Assembly: GCA_960531495.1 (NCBI GenBank)
Contig: OY482848.1
Span: forward strand, 28,030,208-28,094,207
DNA: 64,000 nt
From: Zeus faber
Taxonomy: Eukaryota; Chordata; Actinopteri; Zeiformes; Zeidae
Direction: 5' to 3'
Part shown: positions 11,878 to 23,640 of the stretch, in pieces
Position numbering within the stretch: the stretch's first letter is position 1
Layout of the letters: every line of letters begins with the position of its first letter
Made by a program: the position numbers and the translations under genes
Notes under the pieces: generated by a model
Told to the model about the DNA's origin: nothing
What the model saw: only the letters and a program-made list of their open reading frames with translations
The model's database searches: none

Positions 11878-11967
11878 CACAATAAATAATAATAACAATA
11901 ATAAATAATAATAATAATAATAATAATAAATAATAATAATAATAATAATAAATAATAATAAATAACC
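11720..11967. repeat. compound (AAT)n / (AAAT)n array
   Basis: Imperfect AAT units with an uninterrupted AAAT block at about 11843-11875. Confidence 0.95.
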
Positions 11968-12707
11968 ACGGAAATAATTGGCCCCATCCTGATTAAAACG
12001 CCTATTCAGCTGAAGCTTTCTGGTAAAAATGAGAACACCCAGCTAACTTATTATTTCACTGTGGGCCCCACAGCTCATTCCATTTGGCCCTCTCAGCCAC
12101 AGAAAAGCCTTCGCGATGTGGACGGGCTTGTCTGAACACGCAAAATGAAGCGTGATTGAGAAAGCAGAGTATTTGTGGACCAGAGGAGATGTTTCAAGTC
12201 GTCTCCTTCGGAAAGCGAAGGCTAGGGCAAACCTGCACACGTTCTTTCCCGCTCACACTCTCTCACACTTTTGCTCAACCAAATCAAGCCTTGTGCCAAA
12301 ACAACAAGTCTCTGCGAAGCCAAATGTAATTGTTTTTCCATCAGCTCACACGACAGTGAGCAGGAAGAAGGGGTAGTCTTGCAGGAACTCTTTTGTAGGA
12401 ATGAAGGGAACCGAGTCTCGCTGGATGATGAGTTGTCTTTTTTTGCCAAGTTTTACTGACATATGTCGTGCTATTTGTTTAAGTTTCCAGTCTCCTGTCG
12501 TGACTTTGAGGTTTTTTTTTAAGTTATATTAAAACCTACCTAATATTATTTATTATTTAAAAAATACTGTTTTATACCTGTTCTGCACAAAAATAACCCT
12601 CTATGTATTTGCTTTATTTAGTTTTTATTGTTAAACAACTTTTTATATATTATAAAAATAAAAAACAACAAAATAAGAAATATTTTAGTATCACTGTTCT
12701 AACTAAA
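11968..12707. other. no recognisable gene
   Basis: Nothing recognisable. AT-rich towards 12700. Confidence 0.5.
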
Positions 12708-13300
12708 CTAAATAAAAGGAGGCCTAGGCCCACAGGATGGGCCTAGGCCGCGCAGGCGGTGGCCCTCTGGCATTCTCCTGATCCGTTCCATCACCGCCCT
12801 CCAGACGACAGCGTAGCTCGTCTGTTGCTCCTGGGGTAGGGTATGCCCCGCCAGCTGGGCTTCACCCGAGAGGAGGGGAACGAGTTGCCACGGCATTTGT
12901 TCAAAGTTGGCGGGGGAACCCTGCAGGATCGTCCTCCCCTGTCATCTTCTGTAGCGGGAGGACAGGGGGCCCTGTGGTCGTTCCTCGCTCTGTCCGGTTC
13001 ACTCCCGGGATAATACCTGGATGGCCTGCTGGCTCTCCCTGAACGCCTCCTGGGCTTGCTGCTCACTATTGACGTGAGGGCCGCCACCATCTGTTCCAGG
13101 GGGGAAGGCATCCAGGACTCTGCCTCGCGCTGCTCCATGTTGTTCAGGTGCCACATGTGGTGGCGAGTTCTGGCACAGGTGCAGGGAATGAGCAAGGGGA
13201 GGCAGGCGAAGGCAAAACCAAAAGGTGGCTTGTGGGCCAAATGGCAAAAAGGCTCGCTGGCAAACAGGGGGAGAGTCCACAGATTTCAAAAACACAGGCT
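12708..13300 (-). pseudogene. gypsy LTR end, primer-binding site and gag fragment
   Basis: Read on the minus strand, a piece of LTR (tttgccagcgagccttttt, as in the LTRs at 45, 53 and 57 kb) is followed by a putative primer-binding site TGGCACCTGAAC (13142-13153). A Gag-like frame begins just after it (MEQREAESW), and another frame downstream carries a capsid-like helix segment (VPLLSGEAQLAGHTLP followed by QQTSYAVVWRAVMERI). At least one frameshift or stop lies between. The PBS core matches that of the element at 56976-60902, so this is a relic of the same or a sister family, cut off at 12708. Confidence 0.65.
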
Positions 13301-13589
13301 AAATGACTTTGTGGTCTGAGATTAGATGAATCAATTCAGTCCCTCCGACTCGTTGGATCCCCAGAAGCTGAGCGGCCCCGGGATGGGAGCCTGCACCGCC
13401 TGTCTGCAGCAGCGGATTGACCATGCCTCCTTGGTCTGCCACAATGTGCTATTCATGCCGTTTGCCAATACACAGATGTTACAGCATTCCAGACATTGGG
13501 CGAGTATGCGTTATTCGATTTAGTGGTGTAGACTTGCCACTCACAAATAATTTGGATTACATTAAATAAATGATGATGACTCAGTCGAC
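13301..13589. other. no recognisable gene
   Basis: Short spacer between the gypsy relic and the triplet array. Nothing recognised. Confidence 0.5.
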
Positions 13590-14386
13590 CAAATCTTCTG
13601 CTGCTGTAGTTGTTGCTGCTGTTGCTGTTGTTTCTGTTGTTTCTGTTGTTGCTGTTGTTTCTGCTGTCTCTGTTGTTGCTGCTGCCGTTGTTGCTGTTGT
13701 TGCTGTTGTTACTGCTGTTTCTGTTGTTGTCTCGGTTGTTGCTGCTATCGTTGCTGCTGCTGTTGTTGCTTCTGCTGTTGTTGTTGTTTCTGTTGCTGCT
13801 GAAGTTGTTGTTGCTGCTGTTGTTGTTGTTTCTGTTGTTTCTGCTGTTGTTGCTGCTGTTGTAGTTGTTTTTGTTGATGTTTTTGTTATTGTTGTTGTTG
13901 TTATTGCTGCTCGTGTTGTTGTTTCTGCTATCGTTGCTGCTGCTGTTGTTGCTTCTGCTGTTGTTGTTGTTTCTGTTGCTGCTGAAGTTGTTGTTGCTGC
14001 AATTTCTTTTTTCTGCTGTTTTTGTTGTTTCTGTTGTTGCTGTTGTAGTTGTTTCTCCTGTTTATGTTGTTTCTATTGTTGTTTATGCATCTGTTGTTGT
14101 TTCTATTGTTGCTGCTGTTGTTGTTTTTTCCTTTGTTATGTTGCTGTTGCTTCTGTTGTTGCTGCTATTTCTGTTGTTGCTGCTGCTGTTGTTATTGCTG
14201 CTGTTGTTGCTGTTTCTGTTGTTAATGCTTCTGTTGCTGCTGCTGTTGTTGCTGCTGCTATTGTAGTTGTTTTTGTTGTTGTTTTTGTTGTTGTTGTTGT
14301 TGTTGCTGCTGATGTCGTTGTTGCTGCTGCTGTTGCTGTTTCTGTTACTGATGTTGTTGCTGCTGCTTTTGTTGTTGCTGTTCTTT
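13590..14386. repeat. 800-bp CTG/TTG triplet array
   Basis: Almost uninterrupted runs of TTG, CTG and TTC-type triplets. A 73-bp stretch at 13745-13817 is repeated exactly at 13928-14000 (183-bp offset, a multiple of three), showing a higher-order duplication. The 277-codon Val/Ala frame across it exists only because the repeat lacks stops in that phase. The antisense strand is CAG/CAA-rich. Confidence 0.95.
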
Positions 14387-14439
14387 CAGGGGCATGCTTT
14401 TGAAATGACCAGCTGACAACAATGTTCTTTCTTTGATTA

Positions 14440-14522
14440 TATTTCTTTGAAGTGCATTGTGTTGCCCTGGAAGGAAATGCGCCTTATAGATAAAGTGTGA
14501 CTTATGACTTGACTTGACTCTT
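14440..14522 (+). repeat. tail of a common fish interspersed repeat
   Basis: The string cattgtgttgccctggaag, then aaatgcgccttatagataaagtgtgac and a degenerate (CTTGA)n tail, looks like a familiar fish retroposon 3' end. Class unassigned. Confidence 0.4.
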
Positions 14523-14888
14523 GTTATACATACTGAATCGAAGAGTAGGAAAAATTGAGCCACTCGTAAAGAAACAAATCTCCAAAAAGAGATGAACTTG
14601 AAATGCTCTTTCCCAACTCACACCCTTGCCCCCCTATAATGTGGAGCTATAGAAGGAATTTCCAATCGATGTAATGTAAATGTAATGTTAATGTAAAACC
14701 TTTGTTATACTGAGAAAAAAGTTATACCTGGGTGAATCTATACCCAAACACACTTTCATCTCCTTGCTCAACACCTACCTCTCACCCAGCATCTTGGTTC
14801 TTCTTGACCTATTCCTTCTGACCTATTTGCTACAGGCTCCGTTCTCATAGACAGACCTCAGAATCTTTTCAAGCAAATATATCTATCT

Positions 14889-14919
14889 ACAGTATATATA
14901 TATATATATATATATACTG

Positions 14920-14952
<33 letters not shown>
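14889..14952. repeat. (TA)n and (AC)n microsatellites
   Basis: About 14 TA units, then a short palindromic spacer and about 14 AC units. They lie inside copy B of inverted duplication 1. Confidence 0.9.
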
Positions 14953-14955
<3 letters not shown>

Positions 14956-15130
14956 ACAGTATATATAGTACGATCAGGTAGCAATATTGTAGTGATGGTA
15001 GTAATAATAATAATAATAACAATAATAATAATAATAATAATAATGGTTAATAATATAAATAACAAAATATATATAATCATAAATAACAATGGTAAATTAT
15101 TATTATTATTATTATTATTGGCATGATGAC

Positions 15131-15316
15131 ATTACATTTCATTTAGCAGACGCTTTTATCCAAAGCGACTTACAATTGTTCAAACACCGACGGACGCAGC
15201 CATCAGGAGCATTTGGGGGTTAAGTGTCTTGCTCAAGGACACTACAGCATGCTAGCAGGAGGAGCCTGGGATCGAACCAGCAACCTTTAGATCACTAGAC
15301 CACCAGCTCTACCGCT
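15131..15316 (-). mobile_element. tRNA-derived SINE (copy 2)
   Basis: Read on the minus strand it holds the partial tRNA head (gcggtagagctggtgg), a B box ggttcgatccc, the family body and the gtcgctttggataaaagcg tail ending in AATGTAAT. It is inserted in copy B of inverted duplication 1 and is absent from copy A. Confidence 0.9.
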
Positions 15317-15540
15317 TTAAGGATTTTACTGAGTGGAAAATAATAAGGAGTAAAAATGTAAATGATTTGGAACACAGTCCATGTTTCCCCAGATGTCTTG
15401 AATCTAACTGTGTGCTGTTGGTAGATAGCTGTGTGATTCGGCTACAGCCAATTAAAGCAGCACCTGAGCTTTTTTTCATTAGCGTTTGCATATATTCCAA
15501 GGCTGGCTGCCAGTGTCAGGCAGCTCCAATGAATTTAATC

Positions 15541-16189
15541 TCAGTCCTTGGTTCAATTACGAACAGTTTTTTCTTAACCCTCTATCCCAAATGAACAACT
15601 ATTTTGACCGGTGGATCATCTTGGCGAATAAGATCACACAACCACATCACATCATAAAAATACTGCATTTTGTCTTATTCCATCCAATTACCGTTGACCT
15701 ACAAATTAGCTATGGCATTTTACTAATACAAGTCTTTGAATTAGTACAGTGCACAACAAAACGGTGGCAAAATTCCATTAGTGGAGGCCCATTATGACGT
15801 CATTACACTTTCTGTCAAAACAGCAGTATGAGATGCTGTGGCCAAAGCAGAGAAGCTGAGAGCTTGAGATTGCTGATGTGGTTCTTCGTCTAAGGGCCTC
15901 AACACACTAAATGGACAAGTCATTAAGGTAGAAAAGTTTGGGTTTTTTTTACCAGCGATGCAATTCTCAACCCCTCTCTCTCAAATATGAATTTGAACAG
16001 ATTCCATTACCCTTCATTAACCATGTTCTTCTACCTTCACTGGAGACCCATCACTTGCAAAGGGCCTCTGTGGAAATAGATGTCAACCAGCATTATAGTG
16101 TAGATCTTTTCAAATGAGTTTGGACTTTCATAATATTTTTTTAATTCATTAATTTAATGGCACACAATTTTAAAACCGCCTTGAATTAT
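15541..16189. other. no recognisable gene
   Basis: Nothing recognised. Confidence 0.5.
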
Positions 16190-16237
16190 TATTACTATTA
16201 GTATTATTTTTTTTTTAATAATTATTATTATTATAAT

Positions 16238-16308
<71 letters not shown>

Positions 16309-16450
16309 GTTTTTGTATTTATATTCATAAACTACACCACATTTCTGGGCAATAAATAAACAATAATGTTATACATACATACATACATACATACATACAT
16401 ACATACATACATACATACATACATACATACATACATACATACGTACATAC
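16190..16450. repeat. cluster of (ATT), (TAG), (TAA) and (CATA) microsatellites
   Basis: ATT-rich sequence is followed by about 11 TAG units, about 14 TAA units, and a run of about 18 CATA units (16371-16450). Confidence 0.95.
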
Positions 16451-16465
16451 ACAAAAACATGGAAG

Positions 16466-16600
16466 CAGCCACACCTGGCACTGGTTAGTCGGGCTAGCGA
16501 GCAGCAGGTTTTAAAACCCCATCCACACACACACCCAGGATAGGAGCCCTGTCATGACAACCGTCAGGTGTGGCTGCTCAAGCCATCCCATCCACCACAA
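16466..16600. mobile_element. small element with inverted ends (MITE-like candidate)
   Basis: It starts with agcagccacacctg and ends with its complement caggtgtggctgct, followed by caagccatccc, giving about 15-bp inverted ends around about 110 bp. The interior resembles 7560-7690. No target duplication could be confirmed. Confidence 0.4.
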
Positions 16601-18180
16601 TCTGTTTTGTTTTTGATGGCTTTACGTTTTGATATTTTTGTATCTTACTTTAGTAAGACACATCGTTTATTAAAACTTTTTCTTTCTACATAGTTTTAGA
16701 TTTCTTTCAAAAGGATACAGTGAGGTTAACATCATTAAAATGCTGTCAAGTTGCTTTCGGATTATACCGAGATGAGGAAAGCTCCCGGCGAGACCTACAC
16801 ATTTTAAAGTCGTTCAAGGGATTGGTGCTGTGGAACAACAATTTTTTTTAAACTAGCTGGGAACAGAGGTGCAGTGTGACACTTTCACTGGTGAAATGAT
16901 GAAATTCCTCAGTCTAAGTGTTGGCAGCAGAGGAATCCAACCTCCTGTGTTGCTTTCATCTCAGGAAACCCTTCCTTTAATAGTTTTTTGCTTTAGTTGC
17001 TTGCATCATAAAATAAATTCAAAATGTATTACATGAGGGTGTGCAGAACAGTTGGTGTTCCCCTTTTCCTATTAAGGTCAGTTCTTTCTACCAGCCTTGA
17101 AGCTCCAATTGGAAAAGCTCTTTCCAACGCCTAACCTCACATACACATTGAGTTCTTTATAGTTTATGGTACTTGATCATACTTTCTCCACATGACTGTG
17201 TTATCCTGACGTTTACCTGGCTCTGGGCACTGGCTGGTTTGGAACCAACACAATTCAAAAAGTTTGAGAATCCAACACACCTATAGTTATTGTTGACTAT
17301 CGTACTGTATATGAAGCATAGAAGGACAATTTTAGAGATGTGTTGCAGGTATACCATACACAATATAATTGTCTGTTCTATTATTTTATGACATACAAAT
17401 TTTTCCATACTGATGTGATATAATCGCTTAGTATACTGTATGGATTGTATAATGAATGATGCCATATTGGTTAAAAGCCAGAAGGGATCTTGTGAAAAAA
17501 TACCATCTCAAAATCCTCAGAGAAGAATTTGAACCGAGCGTACTGAATACCCCACAAAATGATTTCTTCCTATGATTGCATGGGTACCGGGGCTGCAAAG
17601 GCGGTCCTGTCTTGTTTTCAGTCTACTGCCACCCAGGTTAAACGCAGAAGCACCATATGCCCTCAGGGAATGACAAAGTGTATCTTCTTAGAATATATTT
17701 AAATTAGGAGGAGCTGAAGGGCTGAAGGGAAGACATTTTATGCAACACAATGTTTGGACCAATTGATCGCAAGTTATCATTGGTCTCTCAATGTCAACCA
17801 AACCCTGGAAAGGCAAAAGGCCTTGAAACAATGCAGACAAACACAAGAACTAAGAAAGTGGAGGGCTTAGGACTGGAATCAACTGGTCAACACAGTGGGA
17901 CGACACACAGTGTGCTAAGAGAGCTGTGATCTTAATCTGAACACATTATTGCCTCCCTTCCCACTGAACAACGGCAGGAGATGGACCAGTGCCGACCACG
18001 GTACACAAGTTCATAATTCATCCAGCGAGGAAGGAAGGACACAGCGTCTGACACCACTGGGACTATTGCCTCTTGCCCTGCTGTATACAGGAAGTAAGAG
18101 ACTTCACTTCCCAGAAAGGAAATGACTAAGAAGAACTATTGCTGGCAGAGCTACATTATTTTTTATTTTTTTATTTTCAG
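16601..18180. other. no recognisable gene
   Basis: Single-copy-looking AT-rich sequence with no domain-bearing frame. Confidence 0.5.
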
Positions 18181-18244
18181 CAGAGTACAAGGGTTGGTGT
18201 ACCGACTGGTCATGCGACAGTCTTCAGGGGAAGCCGGGTAACAG
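18181..18244 (+). other. candidate orphan exon (64 bp)
   Basis: A long T-rich tract ending TTATTTTCAG (to 18180) and a strong donor CAG|GTAAGA (18245) bracket 64 bases. In one phase the interval is open and reads EYKGWCTDWSCDSLQG, then KPGN, rich in Trp and Cys, which is unlike random AT-rich sequence. No partner exon or family was recognised. It may be an exon of a gene whose introns span much of the window, or a chance match. Confidence 0.3.
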
Positions 18245-18857
18245 GTAAGAAGCAAATTAATTGTATACTGTAGTAGAATCGACTTCTTGTTGATTTTAAA
18301 ATTGAAAGGGCTGATTGTGACCATAACAATGCTGGGGATTGCGTTTACCATTTGATGACATAACCGTTAAACAAGAAAAAATTGCATCACTGTTTGATAC
18401 GGATACTGACGTCTGCTTGGGACGATAAGTAGAAAAATAATGGAAACAGAGAAAAGAAGATTAAGCCTTGCAATGGGATCCCTTTATCTTACAAAATCAC
18501 AGAAAGCAATAAAGATTCTTGAACTAGTTGGAGAATTTTCCCTGGCTGCTTCAGGCTTCAAGTGTTTTGACGAGTTCAATTGCTTTTATACAACAGGGCT
18601 ACAAACTTTCAACGAGCCGTGTGATTCTATTTATTTTCGGGGGGGCTCTTTATTTGTCCTTGGGGAGCGCAAACTTTTCGTCAAACTTTTCCCGTGGCAG
18701 ATCCGTTTATTAAGCCCCCAAGCCCTGTGAGAAAACCTTTCGAAAACTGGATTAGAATGACATTTCTGTTGACTTTGTTTTGGTCCAAACTGCCACAGCG
18801 CTACTCCCCTGGCACCACAAGCAATACTCTCCAAACCAACACTTTTCTAACTTCATA
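18245..18857. other. no recognisable gene
   Basis: Downstream flank of the exon-like segment. No further exon is evident. Confidence 0.4.
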
Positions 18858-18899
18858 TAGAGTAAGTGTAATTTGCAACTTCTACTGCGCTTGGTACTG
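18858..18899. repeat. left 42-bp direct repeat flanking a retroposon
   Basis: Identical to 19720-19761. Both begin tagagtaagtg and end gcttggtactg. The pair brackets the poly(A) element and is read as a target-site duplication. Confidence 0.85.
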
Positions 18900-19719
<820 letters not shown>

Positions 19720-19761
19720 TAGAGTAAGTGTAATTTGCAACTTCTACTGCGCTTGGTACTG
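19720..19761. repeat. right 42-bp direct repeat flanking a retroposon
   Basis: Exact copy of 18858-18899. Confidence 0.85.
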
Positions 19762-20714
19762 CTTTTAAGAAATGGCTTCTGAAGAGAAAGCGTGGAAGTG
19801 TTGCAGGCTTTTTGAGGACCTTGTGACAGCATAGCTTTTAAAAGAAACTGGAACATGCTGTAATTGCGCTGGTAGTAGAAACAACACGGCACGGCGAGAA
19901 ACAGGAAGCTGGGCTATAAACTTGGACTGTGAGAGGCGGCTCACCTTTGACTCTTCCATCAGCTGTTTCTCTTGTCGCTTTGGAGGATAAACAGCACACT
20001 TCCTGATCCAAAGGTAGATCGAGTGCTCGGTGAGTAAGACACAGGAGGAGGAAGTGGAGAGAAGGAAATTCCTCCACAAAAGCAAATATCCATGTCAACT
20101 GTTCAAATAGTAGTATGCGGGAATAGAGGACTCAAACAATACATGGTGTCCTTTGTTCATCATTGTTCCGGGGTCAAGGTTCTGGGTGTTGCTAACTGGC
20201 AACCTACAGGCCAGATATGTATTGACTTGAAGAAATAATTCATAGGGTAGCAAATGTTACCCCACCACTATTATTGCATTCCCATCATGGTCTGAGAAGT
20301 TTCATATAAATCAGAAATGCACAAAAGGATCAACACTCTAACCCATTCAAGACTGAAAAATGTCATAATCCCTTAACATTTAAGTGGTAAATACTGTACA
20401 ACTCAATTATAATAACCTATCCGACGGCCTATCACAGTATTCACTATGCAATATGCATGGTAATTTGTTCACACAACACAGTCAATTAGCACATTTAAGT
20501 AGTTGAAACACAGATACATGGTTATATTTATTGCCCTTGCTCTTGATTTTCCATGATAAGGAACATCTCTTTCAAATCATTCTACTCCATTCTGCACGCT
20601 TAACACTAGGGAACTCAGCAATTGCTATGTAGCAAATGCTATGTAGCATTTCCCAAACAAATTTTGTTCTCCAATCTTAGTGGACAGATACATGATTCTC
20701 TCTTTAGTCGAGAA
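19762..20714. other. no recognisable gene
   Basis: No family or exon was recognised. Confidence 0.5.
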
Positions 20715-21211
20715 AACAGGCAGGGTGGAATGGGTGGAGAAGAGTGTCCGGAGTGATCTGTGACAGAAGGGTTCCAGCAAGAGTGAAGGGGAAGGTCTAC
20801 AGGACGGTAGTAAGAGCAGCTATAATGGAGGTGGCAGAGTTGAGGATGTTGAGATTTTCTTTGGGGGTGACAAGGATGGACAGGATTAACAATGAGTACA
20901 TTAGAGGGACAGCTCAGGTTGGACAGTTTGGAGGAAAAGTGAGAGAGGCCAGATTGAGATGGTTTGGACACGTGTGTAGGAGAGATGAGAGTTACATTGG
21001 GAGAAGGACGCTGAGGATGGAGCTGCCAGGCAAGAGGAAAAGAGGAAGGCCAAAGAGAAGGTTTATGGATGTGGTGAGGGAGGACATGCAGGCGGTTGGT
21101 GTAAGGGAGGAAGATGAGCAGAACAGAAGGTATTGGAGGCAGATGATCCGCTGTGGTGACCCTTAACGGGAGCAGCCCAAAGAAAAAGAAGAAGAAGAAG
21201 AAGAAGAAGAT
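20715..21211 (+). mobile_element. RTE-clade LINE, 3' fragment with (GAA)n tail
   Basis: A 140-codon frame (20744-21166) carries the C-terminal region typical of fish RTE-clade reverse-transcriptase proteins: LRFSLGVTRMDRINNEYIRG, then REARLRWFGHVCRRD, KRKRGRPKRRFMDVV and a C-terminal WRQMIRCGDP before the stop. The 3' UTR is very short and ends in (GAA)n at about 21185-21210, typical for the clade. The element is strongly 5'-truncated and has an internal deletion near IMEVAEL, so the reverse-transcriptase core is absent. It is not a host gene. Confidence 0.85.
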
Positions 21212-23379
21212 ACATGCAAGCTGCTCTTAGAATTCATTTGGCTGAATATACAACATGAAACCATGGTGAAATATATTAGAAGTATTGCAAATATGTCCAA
21301 TTTCACATAAATTACAGTAAATAGGTTAGTTATATGTAGGGCAATGTTAGTCTTTTGTTGTTGTAGGGCAAATAGTTACGTTACGTTGTTGCAGTGTTAG
21401 TAATATAGTGTGGCGGGCTGCACATCAACACTTACTGTATATATTCTCTTCTCAATACACACATTTCTAGATGATGACTCATAAACCAAAGCGCTTTGTT
21501 TATAACCATTTATATATGTTTTAATTGTGTATTTTCACTTGTGTATGATGAGAAAATGGGTTTGAGACTAATTAAAAGATAAGTTACATTAATATGCAAA
21601 AAAAAAAAAGTACGCTTACCAAGCCCCAACTGCTAGAAACTACCGCACTGTGCCTCACCAAACAATCATGCCCTGTCAATTGTGAGTGAGTTACGGGTGA
21701 CCACCGCTAAATGATCCACCCATTCATCACAGTAAGTGGAAGTATGTGCACAAGCCCCGAGGGAGAAACCAGTAGACAAGATACGTTTTTGCCGTGCATA
21801 GGCTCGAGAATTGGTGTGAAAGTTTCGATTCACACGAAGCAGTCCGTTTTGAACAGTCTATTGGTTCATTTTCACCTGGTGCTAGCTGAGTGTGAGATGG
21901 CTGATCTGAACGATGACTGACACGCCATTTTGGCAACCACTCAATTGAAACCTGTTTTGACACCTGTGCTGTGTAGTAAGAACTGTCATTTCAATCAGGA
22001 CAGGTCACTAGAATGGGATATTTTTCAACCTGGGCCTTATGAAAATGTGTTTTCCCATCATTTATAACTGATCATAGTGCAACCTCACTCTTTTGATATG
22101 AACAGTTATCACTCTGCTCCAACTTCTCACTATGCCTAAAGGCAGATCTTAAGCCTTAAAAAATGTTAATTCTCCTTTTCAAATACAGGGAGCTGACAAT
22201 ATTGTCAGTCTGTGCATTTTATCAGATTTTCCAGGGCGTTATTCTCTGTTTAACAATTCTGAAATCAGCTCTTTGGGCTACATCCATACCAAAATAAGAG
22301 AATAGAAACAGGAATTTGCGCTACCTGCTGTAGCATGCATTACACTTTGGATTTCCTGCAACTACAAAAAGTTGTTTTAAATCAAATCTGATAATTGCTG
22401 CTCATCAAAACAAAAAAATATGTTGTCAAGAAGATGCCTGAAAAAATAAATAAATAAGGTTCTCGTGAGATAACATGTATAGATTAGTCCGCTTAAAGTA
22501 GTTGTCTTGAATGTTTTGTCGCTAAAAGATTAAAATTAAGCGTCTGAGTACATCCCAAAGCCTCAAACTTCTCAAACTCTCCAAGCCTCTGTCTCAGCCT
22601 CAGTGTACTATTGAATCCCATTCAACCAATGTTCTTGGTTCAACCGATCCATAGTCAAATTGTATGCCTTCAATGTCAAATGATGTTAAGGAAATAACCA
22701 GATTAATTCCCAGATCACCCTTTGATAAATAAATGTAATCTTAAGAGTGTAGAGTTTGGCCATTTGCCAAGTCTGAAAACAAATTCCTTCTTCCTTCTTG
22801 CTTTGATCTACATATTGAGCTTGGAGAACACAGAGCTTTCTTCTACCGGGAAATGCTCTTGCTACAGATTGGATTTCACTTGATTGCCTTCGTTTTACTC
22901 TCTCCGCCTCTGCCTCACTCACTCACCTTGGGAACAGCTCAAACATTGCTGGGCGAGGGAAAAAGTCATTTTTGTTATAGAAGCAATACACCATCTGACT
23001 GCCAATAATGCTTCTTGCTTCAACATTTAAAGCTGTGTAGGGAGATATAACATAAACTGAAAATATGCATTGGCAGACTTGACTGATCACGAGATTAGCA
23101 CTCTGTTTGACTGTAATTGCCACACAAATTTGCCTGATGGAAACGGTATCCGGAACAATCTTCTTTTGGTAGGCATTAGATCGAAGATGCTATGTACGGC
23201 TTTGCCCATGCCGGCGTGGCTTCCATAGGAACTCTGGCCTGATTTAGGGGTTGCTGAAAAGTGATGCTTGTTGCATCACTTCCCCTGTTCCAGTAATATT
23301 TGCAGCCACTCTCCCGTCCAGTACAGAGAGAAACTCAGGTAGATCACAAGGGCAAATTTTTCTCATGTACATACTGTAA
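21212..23379. other. no recognisable gene
   Basis: About 2.2 kb with no recognisable coding or repeat family. Confidence 0.5.
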
Positions 23380-23640
23380 ACCTGGTGCTCAGAATCTGAA
23401 ATTTGGCCAGTGGTTGGTGCAGGTGAGCACAGCGGCATTCGGCCAGGTCATCCCCGGTGCATTGTGGAGCTTGCCTGCATCTCATGATGTGTTCCATGGT
23501 TCGGGATTCGTCACACACGCGTGCATCGCAAGTTGTTATTTTTCATTTCTTCATGGACACCTCGCAGCGTCCTTCGCCGACCTGCAGGCGGTCCAGTGTT
23601 TTTCCAGACAGGCCAAGGATGATCTTGGCCGGTAGCTATC
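23380..23640 (-). pseudogene. C-terminal Cys/His domain of a non-LTR retrotransposon
   Basis: The minus strand reads LSGKTLDRLQVGEGRCEVSM, then KITTCDARVCDESRTMEHIM, RCRQAPQCTGDDLAECRC. This is the LINE pattern of a basic TLxRLRxGxGRC segment followed by a CxC...TMxHIxxC zinc-knuckle-like motif found after reverse transcriptase. A TGA interrupts it where a Trp is usual (KKxKIT). No RT is seen upstream, so this is a small decayed fragment. The clade is uncertain. Confidence 0.6.

Larger units (their letters stand above)
14885..15540 (-). repeat. inverted duplication 1, copy B
   Basis: Reverse-complement counterpart of 1631-2165. The TA/CA block, the AAT arrays, the atcactacaatattgc block and the gattcggctacagcc core are in mirrored order. 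A SINE (15131-15316) sits between the ATT array and the aaggattttac block. About 50 bp present in copy A next to the SINE site is missing here. Confidence 0.65.

Noticed and set aside
13570-14403. 277-codon open frame of Val/Ala/Cys/Phe
   Set aside because: It is the translation of the CTG/TTG triplet array. Other frames on the same strand are equally open as poly-Leu, so openness carries no coding evidence.
16371-16450. Regular CATA repeats as a possible CRISPR-like array
   Set aside because: The unit is 4 bp with no spacers, and the genome is eukaryotic.
20744-21166. 140-residue basic protein as a host gene
   Set aside because: The sequence is the C-terminal region of an RTE-clade LINE, with a (GAA)n tail and no upstream RT.
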